A stretch of 64,000 nt of DNA. It comes from Clostridia bacterium (GTDB lineage: Bacteria; Bacillota; Clostridia; Christensenellales; Aristaeellaceae). Below the pieces are notes generated by a model. That model did not search any database. It was not told where the DNA came from and worked only from the letters and a program-made list of their open reading frames with translations. The stretch spans positions 1-64,000 of the forward strand of contig JAFUDS010000024.1 of assembly GCA_017464305.1 (NCBI GenBank), written 5' to 3'. This document shows positions 34,955-41,706 of this stretch, piece by piece. A program made the position numbers and the translations under genes. Within the stretch, counting starts at the first letter, position 1; every line of letters starts with the position of its first letter.

Positions 34955-36063
34955 TCTTTCACCCGCGCCAGATAACAGCCCGCCCGATCCGCGCTGTTGG
35001 TGGTCTTTCCCATCCGGTCCGGATGAGGCGCATCCAAAATCTCCAGGATTCGCGCCGGATCCTCCCGCTGAATCCGCTGGAATTCCCGCAGGTCCGCTTC
35101 CGTCAGAATGTAGCGCACCTCCGCAGGGAAGCCCTTCCCTCGAGGCGCCAGGTCCGGCTGCTGTCCGCAGGCCACCTGAATCACCGCTCCCACATAGTCA
35201 ATCCCTGTGCTGCAGGGCACCAGATGGCTGCCAATGGCGTCGCCCCCCATGCGGCTGCCGATTTCGATTATTTTTATATTCCCCGCAGCGTCGATCTTGA
35301 TTTCCGAATGGGAGGCGCTGTCCGTAATCCCCAGGGTGTCCAGGGCATGGATCACCACCCCCGCCGCTTGCTCAAACATCTCGGGAGAAACCGGCGCCGG
35401 CTGCCGATGACCAGTCTCAATAAAGGAGGGAGCCCCGGTCGTATGCTTCAGGGTCATGGCCAGAATATGGTGCTCGCCCCGGAAGCTGATCCCCTCCAGG
35501 CTGTACTCCTGCCCCTCCGCGTATTCCTCGATCAGCGCCTTTTTTTCGAACCCTGCCGCCATGGCCTCCCGGGCTTTTTCCGCTAGTCCCTCTGGAGAGT
35601 TCAGCTTGTAGATTCCCCGGCTGCCGCTGCGATCCGTAGGCTTCACGATGACGGGATAGGTCAGCTCCAGGGCGGCAAAATCCGTCCCCTCCTCCACCAG
35701 GAGGCTCCGGGGGCTGGGATCACCCCCCTGGGCGAAGGCCTGGCGCATCAGGTGCTTATTGGTGCTCCGACGGGTAGCCTCCATGCTGTTGCCCGGCAGC
35801 CCCAGCTGATGGGCCACGTAATTGACGGTATAGTTCCCCAAATCCGTGGCGATGCTGCAAACGCCGCAGACGCCAATCTCCCGGCATTTTTCGGCAATCG
35901 CTTCCACCTCGGTAATGCTAATGGGGTAAAAATGATCCGCCGCTTCTTCCCCCACATCCCCCGCCGCCCAGGCAAACACATGGGTTTCAAATCCCATTTC
36001 TTTCGCTTTTTCAATCAGGGGCAGCTGCAGATAGCTGGCGCCAATAATTCCTAATTTCTGCAT
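34951..36063 (-). CDS. ATP-grasp ligase of unknown specificity
   Basis: 370 residues. A Rossmann-like N-terminus (LGIIGASYLQLPLIEKAKEMG) precedes an ATP-grasp fold: PVIVKPTDRSGSRGIYKL (about 128-146), ALIEEYAEGQEYSLEGISF, and the metal-binding IKIIEIGSRMGGDAIGSHLV near 265. Such enzymes join a carboxylate to an amine or thiol via an acyl phosphate. Next to a sugar aminotransferase, it might attach an amino acid to an amino sugar or to a phosphonate amine; this is inference. First gene of the run, isolated from rny by a strong terminator. Confidence 0.85.
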   Translation of the reverse strand: MQKLGIIGASYLQLPLIEKAKEMGFETHVFAWAAGDVGEEAADHFYPISITEVEAIAEKCREIGVCGVCSIATDLGNYTVNYVAHQLGLPGNSMEATRRSTNKHLMRQAFAQGGDPSPRSLLVEEGTDFAALELTYPVIVKPTDRSGSRGIYKLNSPEGLAEKAREAMAAGFEKKALIEEYAEGQEYSLEGISFRGEHHILAMTLKHTTGAPSFIETGHRQPAPVSPEMFEQAAGVVIHALDTLGITDSASHSEIKIDAAGNIKIIEIGSRMGGDAIGSHLVPCSTGIDYVGAVIQVACGQQPDLAPRGKGFPAEVRYILTEADLREFQRIQREDPARILEILDAPHPDRMGKTTNSADRAGCYLARVKD

Positions 36064-36087
36064 CCTTCGTTCCCTTTCCCGAGGTAT

Positions 36088-36117
36088 GAAAACCCCCGGA
36101 GGCGAGCCTCCGGGGGA
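36088..36117 (-). terminator. rny terminator
   Basis: A perfect 10-bp stem CCCCCGGAGG/CCTCCGGGGG (36093-36116), loop CGAG, is followed on the minus strand by TTTTC, 8 bases past the rny stop. Confidence 0.85.
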
Positions 36118-36124
36118 ATAATGC

Positions 36125-37729
36125 TTATTTCGCGTATTCGGTGCTGCGGGTTTCGCGAATCACGTTGACGCGAATCTGGCCCGGATACTCCATCTGTTCC
36201 TCGATGGTCTTGGCGATTTCCTTGGCCAGGACCTTGATGCCTTCGTCGTTGACGTCGTCGGGCTTCACCATGATGCGCACCTCGCGGCCGCTCTGGATGG
36301 CATAGCACTTCTCCACGCCATCGAAGCTGTTGGCAATCTCCTCCAGCTTCTCCAGGCGCTTGATGTAGTTCTCCAGGCTCTCCCGCCGGGCGCCGGGCCG
36401 GGCCGCGGAAATGGCATCCGCCGCCTGCACCAGCACGGCTTCCACCGTCTGAGGCTCTACGTCGTTATGGTGGGCCATGATGCAATGCACCACCGCGTCG
36501 CTCTCATGATACTTCTTGGCCAGCTCGGCGCCCAGGGTGACGTGGGTTCCCTCGCTCTCGTGGTCCACAGCCTTGCCGATATCATGCAGCAAGCCCGCGC
36601 GCTTGGCCAGCTGGACGTCCGCCCCCAGCTCCGCCGCCATGAGGCCCGCCAGATGGCTGACCTCGATGGAGTGCTTCAGCACATTCTGGCCGTAGCTGGT
36701 CCGGTACTTCAAGCGGCCCAGGATCTTGACCAGCTCGTGATGAATACCGTGCTGATTGGTTTCGAAAATCGCGTTCTCGCCAGCTTCGCGGATCTGGTTC
36801 TCCACCTCGCGGCGGGCCTTCTCTACGGTTTCCTCGATGCGGGCGGGATGGATGCGGCCATCCATGATCAGCTTTTCCACCGCCATGCGGGCCACTTCCC
36901 GGCGCACCGGGTCGAAGGCGGAAACGATGACCGCCTCGGGGGTATCGTCGATGATCAGATCCACACCCGTGGCCGTCTCCAGGGCCCGGATGTTCCGGCC
37001 CTCCCGGCCGATGATGCGGCCCTTCATATCGTCATTGGGCAGGTTGATAACGCTGACCGTGGTCTCCGCCACATGGTCCGCGGCGCATTTCTGAATGGCC
37101 AGGGCCACGATGTTCCGGGCCTTCTTTTCGCCCTCTTCCTTGGCCTGGGTTTCGATATCCCGAACCATGGCAGCGGCGTCGTGATAAGCGTCGCGCTGGA
37201 CCTTATCGACGATGATCTGCTTCGCTTCTTCCCGGGTCATGGCGGCGATGCGCTCCAGCTCCGCCGTCTGCTTGTCCTTCAACTCCTCCACCTCGGCCCG
37301 CTGGCGGTTCAGGTCCTCTACCTTCTCGTTCAGGCTCTCTTCCCGATCCTCCAGGCTGGAGGCCTTCTTGTTCAGGCTCTCTTCCCGCTTGTTCAGGGTT
37401 TCTTCCCGCTTATCCAGGGTTTCTTCCCTTTGATCCAGATGCCGCTCGCTGCGCTGCACTTCGTTGCGCCGCTCCCGCATCTCTTTTTCGTTTTCCGCTT
37501 TCTCCCGGTCGCTCTCCGCCTTGGCCTTCAGAATTTCTTCCTTCGCCTCCAGCACCTTTTCCTTTTTATAATCCTCCGCCTTTTTGACCGCGTCGTCATA
37601 CAGGCGCTTGGCCATATCTTCCGTCCGGCCAATTTTGTTTTCCACGTAGTTTTTCCGATAGGTATACCCGCCCAAACAGCCGCAGGCTGCAGCCACCAGG
37701 GCAATCAGGATCCATACAATCGGGCCCAA
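36125..37729 (-). CDS. rny: Ribonuclease Y
   Basis: 534 residues from a TTG at 37729: AGGAAGGAGATCAA lies just before it, and the protein then starts (M)[10 protein letters not shown] as in the family. An upstream ATG at 37795 would put 22 odd residues before the membrane helix. Domains: membrane anchor (2-22), long coiled coil (about 25-190, Glu/Lys/Arg-rich with KREESLNKK-type repeats), KH RNA-binding domain ([18 protein letters not shown]) and HD domain ([17 protein letters not shown], near 380). It starts mRNA decay at the membrane in Bacillota. Its transcript begins about 230 bases upstream with a highly structured leader. Confidence 0.96.
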   Translation of the reverse strand: MGPIVWILIALVAAACGCLGGYTYRKNYVENKIGRTEDMAKRLYDDAVKKAEDYKKEKVLEAKEEILKAKAESDREKAENEKEMRERRNEVQRSERHLDQREETLDKREETLNKREESLNKKASSLEDREESLNEKVEDLNRQRAEVEELKDKQTAELERIAAMTREEAKQIIVDKVQRDAYHDAAAMVRDIETQAKEEGEKKARNIVALAIQKCAADHVAETTVSVINLPNDDMKGRIIGREGRNIRALETATGVDLIIDDTPEAVIVSAFDPVRREVARMAVEKLIMDGRIHPARIEETVEKARREVENQIREAGENAIFETNQHGIHHELVKILGRLKYRTSYGQNVLKHSIEVSHLAGLMAAELGADVQLAKRAGLLHDIGKAVDHESEGTHVTLGAELAKKYHESDAVVHCIMAHHNDVEPQTVEAVLVQAADAISAARPGARRESLENYIKRLEKLEEIANSFDGVEKCYAIQSGREVRIMVKPDDVNDEGIKVLAKEIAKTIEEQMEYPGQIRVNVIRETRSTEYAK

Positions 37730-37814
37730 TTGATCTCCTTCCTTTCTGTTCAAAATCCAATTCCAAATAATCAGGCATCGACTGAGCCAGGCCATTCAAA
37801 GGCTTGATGGCACG

Positions 37815-37960
37815 ACAAAAAGCCGCGAAGAAAAATCCCGCGGCTGAACGCTGCTTCCAGAAAATCCACGAAAGCCACCCTGAGGAACCTCCTCCGGGCG
37901 AAAAAGCGAATCAAATCTATCGAAAACAGCGAGCGAAGAAGAATCTTCGCTTCAGCCGAT
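37815..37960 (-). ncRNA. Candidate structured leader RNA / attenuator or small RNA ahead of rny
   Basis: About 146 bases from the predicted transcription start to a terminator T tract. On the minus strand, P1 pairs CGGCUGAA (37958-37951) with UUCAGCCG (37848-37841). P2 is the hairpin GCGAAGA/UCUUCGC (37950-37933). P3 pairs CGCUGUUUUC (37931-37922) with GGAAGCAGCG (37858-37849), with CGCCC/GGGUG and GAGGA/UCCUC stems inside. The three helices abut with one unpaired base: a compact three-way junction. The terminator AGCCGCG/CGCGGCU (37845-37839, 37827-37821) plus UUUUUGU uses five bases of P1, so P1 and terminator exclude each other. I do not recognise a known riboswitch class. Confidence 0.65.
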
Positions 37961-37966
37961 CAATTC

Positions 37967-37995
37967 ATACTAATCAAATATTACGAATTTGTCAA
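37967..37995 (-). promoter_or_regulatory. Promoter of the rny leader
   Basis: Minus-strand -35 TTGACA (37990-37995), 17-bp spacer, -10 TAGTAT (37967-37972). The start would fall near 37960, a few bases before the closing stem of the leader RNA. In all, 37730-38237 (508 bases) holds this leader, the promoter, the asnS terminator and the dispersed repeat, with no protein gene. Confidence 0.75.
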
Positions 37996-37999
37996 GAAT

Positions 38000-38063
38000 A
38001 AAATACAAAAATGCGCCGGTTTCGGCGCAGGATGAAGGGGCCCTCCCCCCTGCGGGGGAGGGC
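38000..38063 (-). terminator. asnS terminator preceded by a GC-rich hairpin
   Basis: Reading the minus strand, a perfect 10-bp hairpin GCCCTCCCCC/GGGGGAGGGC (38040-38063) is followed by TGCGCCG-AAAC-CGGCGCA (38012-38029) and TTTTTGTATTTT. The second is a strong intrinsic terminator for the asnS transcript, which would include the dispersed repeat. Confidence 0.85.
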
Positions 38064-38086
38064 TGATATCTCTGCCGTGCGAAGGG

Positions 38087-38225
38087 ATGTTTCACTCTGG
38101 GGCCCTTGGAAGACGTCGGCACTTAGCGGGTGGCGAGCGCTCGCGCGAAGGCAACCGCTTTGTGCCGCTACGTCTGGAACGGAGGCGCGAGCCATGCCCC
38201 AGAGGGGAACTCCCGCGCGCACGCT
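38087..38225 (+). repeat. Dispersed structured repeat, copy 2
   Basis: It matches 1-143 with few changes. Pairings: P1 CTCTGGGGC (38095-38103) with GCCCCAGAG (38196-38204); P2 GACGT+CGGCAC (38112-38122) with GTGCCG+ACGTC (38162-38174), with a two-base bulge; P3 AGCGG/CCGCT (38125-38129, 38155-38159); P4 GCGA-GCGC-TCGC (38133-38144); P5 GGC-GCGA-GCC (38184-38193) with a GNRA loop. The GNRA loop reads correctly only on the plus strand. It lies between the asnS stop and its terminator. It could be a structured RNA, a MITE-like element or a transcript-end element. Confidence 0.8.
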
Positions 38226-38237
38226 TTTTCTATCTCC

Positions 38238-39617
38238 TCAGAAATCGCAATTCATGGGGGTGCGGAAATAGGGGATGACGTCGCGGATGTTCTCCACGCC
38301 TGTGAGATAGATCAGCAGGCGCTCAAAGCCCATGCCAAAGCCCGCATGAGTGCATCCGCCAAACTTCCGCAGATTCACATACCAATACATCTCGTCCTTG
38401 CTGATACCCAGCTCATCCATCCGGGCGGCCAGGCGATCATACCTATCCTCTCTTTGGCTGCCGCCCATGAGCTCGCCAGCCCCGGGCACCAGCAGATCCA
38501 CCGCTGCCACGGTCTTCTGATCCTCGTTCTGATACATATAGAAGGCCTTGATATCCTTGGGCCAGTTATAGACGAACACCGGGCTGTGGAAATATTCCTC
38601 CGTCAGGTACTTCTCGTGCTCCTTGGCCGTATCCTCGCCGTACTTCGGCTCGAACTGGAACTGGGTGCCGTTCTCCATGGCCTTGCGCAGAATGGTGATG
38701 GCCTCCTCATGGGTCACCCGGGCGCAGGTGCTCCCCGCCAGGGCCGTCAGCTTTTCAATCAGGCCGCCGCCGGTAAACTTGTCCAGGAACTCCAACTCAT
38801 CCGGGCATTTATCCAGCACCGTCTGCACCAGGTTCTTCAGGAAATCCTCCTCGATGTCCATCAGCTGGTCCAGATCGCAGAAAGCGATTTCCGGCTCGAT
38901 CATCCAGAACTCCGCCGCGTGGGTCTTGGTGTTGCTGTTCTCTGCCCGGAAGGTGGGCCCGAAGGTATAGATCTTGCTGAAGGCCATGGCAAAGGTTTCG
39001 CCCTCCAGCTGGCCCGTCACCGCCAGAGAGGTGGGCTTGCCAAAGAAATCCTGGGAATAATCCGGATGGTCAGAGGGGGGCAGAGTGGTGACCGTAAAGG
39101 TGTTCCCGGCACCCTCCGCGTCGTTGCCGGTGATCAGGGGCGTATGCACATACACATATCCCCGATCCTGAAAATAGGTATGGATGGCCATGGCCGCCAC
39201 GCTGCGCACGCGGAACACCGCCTGGAACAGCCGGGTCCGGGGCCGAAGATAGGCGATCTCCCGCAGGAATTCCAGAGAATGCTTCTTGGGCTGCAGGGGA
39301 TAATCCTCCGGACAATCCCCCTCCAGGGTGATCTCCTGGGCCTGAATTTCCGGAGTTTCCGGATCCTTATAGCTGGGAACCACCTTGCCCGTCACCTTTA
39401 CGGCACTGCCGATATGGAAGGCCTGGATGCCCTCGTAATTGGCGATCCCGTCATCATACACCACCTGGGGATTCTTAAAGCAGGTACCATCAAAAAAATC
39501 GATAAAACCGATGTTCTTCTGCTTCCGATGATTCCGAATCCAGCCCTGCAAGGTCACCGTCTGGCCCTGCAATTCGCCAAGCCGCTCCTTCAGCTCCCGG
39601 GTGGTAATGATCTCCAT
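38238..39617 (-). CDS. asnS: Asparaginyl-tRNA synthetase
   Basis: 459 residues from an ATG at 39617 with AGGAGG upstream. It has the OB-fold anticodon-binding domain (about 1-110; VTLQGWIRNHRKQKNIGFI) and a class II catalytic core with motif 2 FRAENSNTKTHAAEFWMIE and motif 3 GFGMGFERLLIYLTG. Asn rather than Asp specificity is supported by the FRAENSNT form and the lack of the bacterial AspRS insertion. It charges tRNA-Asn. It has its own promoter, a simple leader without a visible T-box, and a terminator. Confidence 0.96.
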   Translation of the reverse strand: MEIITTRELKERLGELQGQTVTLQGWIRNHRKQKNIGFIDFFDGTCFKNPQVVYDDGIANYEGIQAFHIGSAVKVTGKVVPSYKDPETPEIQAQEITLEGDCPEDYPLQPKKHSLEFLREIAYLRPRTRLFQAVFRVRSVAAMAIHTYFQDRGYVYVHTPLITGNDAEGAGNTFTVTTLPPSDHPDYSQDFFGKPTSLAVTGQLEGETFAMAFSKIYTFGPTFRAENSNTKTHAAEFWMIEPEIAFCDLDQLMDIEEDFLKNLVQTVLDKCPDELEFLDKFTGGGLIEKLTALAGSTCARVTHEEAITILRKAMENGTQFQFEPKYGEDTAKEHEKYLTEEYFHSPVFVYNWPKDIKAFYMYQNEDQKTVAAVDLLVPGAGELMGGSQREDRYDRLAARMDELGISKDEMYWYVNLRKFGGCTHAGFGMGFERLLIYLTGVENIRDVIPYFRTPMNCDF

Positions 39618-39655
39618 AGCTTCCAACCTCCTGGTTCATTTGTCTTGCAGCGGCA

Positions 39656-39684
39656 ATCATACCATATTCGAAAAACTTTCGCAA
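39656..39684 (-). promoter_or_regulatory. asnS promoter
   Basis: Minus-strand -35 TTGCGA (39679-39684), 17-bp spacer, -10 TATGAT (39656-39661), giving a leader of only about 30 bases, too short for a T-box. Confidence 0.65.
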
Positions 39685-39887
39685 GGAAAATGCGTGCCGG
39701 ATTGCCAAGGGCAAAAAAGCGTGATATATTTCCAGTCGCCCGTTGATCGGGTAATTTACCTATTTTCGCGGGACTTTATCCCAAGGAAGCATTGTTGATA
39801 GCTCCCCCGGGGAGCAGGGAAACAAAGAACCCCTGTCAATCAGCGTTTCCTTTAAGGTTTTCCATTCCTTCAGGAGGTTTCGTGCGA

Positions 39888-40241
39888 ATGAAGCGCAGGA
39901 TCTATTTCCTTTTGCATCTGCTGATGCTGCTCTACGCCGGCAGCACCGTTTGCAGCAAGCTGGCAGCGGGCGAGGAATTTCTCTCCCCCCGTTTCCTGCT
40001 CTATTATGGCGGAGTGCTGGTGCTGCTGGGAATCTACGCCCTGGGGTGGCAGCAGGTCATCAAGCGCCTGCCCCTGGCCACCGCCTATGCCAATAAGGCA
40101 GTCACCGTGCTTTGGGGCCTCGTGGCCGGCCTGCTGCTCTTTGGAGAATCCCTGACCCCGGGCAAGGTCATCGGCGTTATCCTGGTCGTCTGTGGCGTCG
40201 CCCTCTTCGCCTTTGCAGAGGAAGGAGGGGAAAAGCAATGA
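39888..40241 (+). CDS. Small EamA/SMR-type transporter subunit (ArnE-like), first of a pair
   Basis: 117 residues, four predicted helices (about 5-22, 38-55, 66-85, 92-109). ATG at 39888 follows CAGGAGG; a GTG two codons earlier (39882) has better spacing and could be the start. LATAYANKAVTVLWGLVAGLLLF and the GKVIGVILVVCGV end resemble SMR/ArnE-like halves of heterodimeric transporters. The stop overlaps the start of a second such gene by four bases. ArnEF flips amino-arabinose-phosphate-undecaprenol; a similar lipid-sugar role fits the glycan genes in this window but is inference. Confidence 0.8.
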   Translation: MKRRIYFLLHLLMLLYAGSTVCSKLAAGEEFLSPRFLLYYGGVLVLLGIYALGWQQVIKRLPLATAYANKAVTVLWGLVAGLLLFGESLTPGKVIGVILVVCGVALFAFAEEGGEKQ

Positions 40242-40576
40242 ACTGGATGTATGCCCTGATCCTGGTGGCGGGCACGCTGATCAGCTCCGTATCCCAGGTC
40301 ATGCTGAAGAAGGCCGCCATGAAGGAATACAACTCTTCCCTCCGGGAATATCTGAATCCCCTGGTTATCGGTGCCTATGCCCTCTTCGTTCTTTCCACAC
40401 TGATGAGCATCTGGGCCTATCGAGGATTACCCCTTAGCATGGGCCCCCTGCTGGAAACCAGCGGATATCTCTTTGTCACCGCTTTTGGGGTCCTTCTGTT
40501 CCAGGAAAAGCTCAATCGGCGAAAGATCCTGGCCCTGGCGCTCATCATCGGCGGAATCATCCTCTCCTCCCTGTAA
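40238..40576 (+). CDS. Small EamA/SMR-type transporter subunit (ArnF-like), second of a pair
   Basis: 112 residues, four predicted helices. MYALILVAGTLISSVSQVML, WAYRGLPLSMGPLLETSGYL and the EKLNRRKILALALIIGGIIL end match ArnF/EamA halves. Translation is coupled to the upstream subunit by an ATGA overlap, and GGAGGGG lies inside that gene. The two together would form an eight-helix antiparallel dimer. Substrate unknown; a drug exporter of the EbrAB type is the alternative to a polyprenyl-sugar flippase. Confidence 0.82.
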   Translation: MNWMYALILVAGTLISSVSQVMLKKAAMKEYNSSLREYLNPLVIGAYALFVLSTLMSIWAYRGLPLSMGPLLETSGYLFVTAFGVLLFQEKLNRRKILALALIIGGIILSSL

Positions 40577-40604
40577 GCCACTCCGCAATTCAAACAGACT
40601 CTGC

Positions 40605-40650
40605 ACAAAGGCGCCGCGCATTTTCCGCGCGGCGCCTGCTTGATGCTTTT
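40605..40650 (+). terminator. Terminator between convergent genes
   Basis: A 10-bp stem GGCGCCGCGC/GCGCGGCGCC (40610-40636), then TGCTTGATGCTTTTCTTT on the plus strand and TTTGTGC on the minus strand; it may serve both the transporter pair and the NAGPA-type gene. Confidence 0.75.
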
Positions 40651-40652
40651 CT

Positions 40653-41657
40653 TTATTCTCCCACCGAGTCCTCCTGTTCCCAGGCGGAAGCGAAGTAGAT
40701 AATATCCTTCAGGGGACGTATTTTCGTGTTGTTTGGCGCATTGATCTTACGCCAATTCTTCCCGCCCTTTCGAAAAACCATGGTGGAGGAGGAACCGCCA
40801 TCCAGGTTATAGGCGTTTATGACCTCCGGGAAGGAGGAGATTAACTCCACAAACTGGGGGACCGTCATGCCCACAGAGCCGGGATCCTCCGGGCCCTCCG
40901 TGGTCAGCAGCAGATATTCCAAGGGCCCAGTCTGGCAAATCGCCATGCGCTGGGCCTGTTTGTTCATGCCGATGTCGATGTTTCCCAGATCCTCGTTCGG
41001 CTGCCCATCGATGACCAGCCCCGGGCCGAAGGTAAAGATCTGCACCGCGTCCTCCATCGCGGCCTCCACGTCCGCATTCCTGGCCTTGGGCAGGATCTTC
41101 AAATCGCCATTTCCGTCGATTACCAGCACGTCCCATTTGCCGTCGCAGTTCACCTTCCGCAGCAGCTTTCCCTGCCGCATCAGTGCCCCCTTGGCCCGCT
41201 TCGTGTAGCTGTCGCCCCCTGGCCAATCCCCATTGATGGCCAACACCGCCTGCACACGCTTGGCCAGGTCATGTCCGGGGGTGGTGCTCTGATGGCCCAC
41301 AGGGGAGGCCATCAAGGTACGAAGCTGGGAGGCGCTGGCGATTTTGACCCGAGCGTAGATATAATTCGTGTCATCCCGCCGGCCGGTACCGATGTTCACC
41401 GTAATGGAGGGATCCACATATCCATAGGGATTTTCCTCCCCTTCCGCGTACAAATAACCCTCTTCCACCGGAGGGATAGAAATCTTCTGGCTGTTCTGGT
41501 CCAGGGGGATTTCCACCAGCTGGCCGGACGGCAGCTCCGGTAGCTCCAGCACAGGCACCAGGGTCTCCCCCCTCTCCTGAATCTCGGCGGATTCTCCCCC
41601 AGCCATTCCCACCAGGCACAAGGCAGCCAGCAGGCAAGCCAGCAGTTTTTTCTTCAT
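40653..41657 (-). CDS. Secreted phosphodiester glycosidase (NAGPA-domain) protein 1
   Basis: 334 residues from an ATG at 41657 with GGAGGAACG upstream. Signal peptide MKKKLLACLLAALCLVGMAG ending near GES. The NAGPA-type domain shows AVLAINGDWPGG (near 140) and YNLDGGSSSTMVFRKGG near the C-terminus. The eukaryotic founding member removes GlcNAc from a phosphodiester; bacterial members are thought to act on glycosyl phosphodiesters, often of the envelope. It is the last of four minus-strand genes and a paralogue of the protein at 44827-45882; the pair may cleave different linkages. Substrate not determinable. Confidence 0.87.
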   Translation of the reverse strand: MKKKLLACLLAALCLVGMAGGESAEIQERGETLVPVLELPELPSGQLVEIPLDQNSQKISIPPVEEGYLYAEGEENPYGYVDPSITVNIGTGRRDDTNYIYARVKIASASQLRTLMASPVGHQSTTPGHDLAKRVQAVLAINGDWPGGDSYTKRAKGALMRQGKLLRKVNCDGKWDVLVIDGNGDLKILPKARNADVEAAMEDAVQIFTFGPGLVIDGQPNEDLGNIDIGMNKQAQRMAICQTGPLEYLLLTTEGPEDPGSVGMTVPQFVELISSFPEVINAYNLDGGSSSTMVFRKGGKNWRKINAPNNTKIRPLKDIIYFASAWEQEDSVGE

Positions 41658-41706
41658 CCCCACGTTCCTCCGTCCTTCTTTCCGCTCATTCAAAAACATC
41701 GCACTT

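Noticed and set aside
37840-37880. GGAAGCAGC in the rny leader, recalling the SRP RNA tip
   Set aside because: The partner strand of the SRP domain IV loop is absent, and the bases are fully used in the P3 helix.
37874-37882. AGGGTGG in the rny leader, resembling a T-box
   Set aside because: The following ACCGCG part is missing, there is no specifier-type stem I can place, and rny is not an aminoacyl-tRNA or amino acid gene. asnS itself has a leader too short for a T-box.
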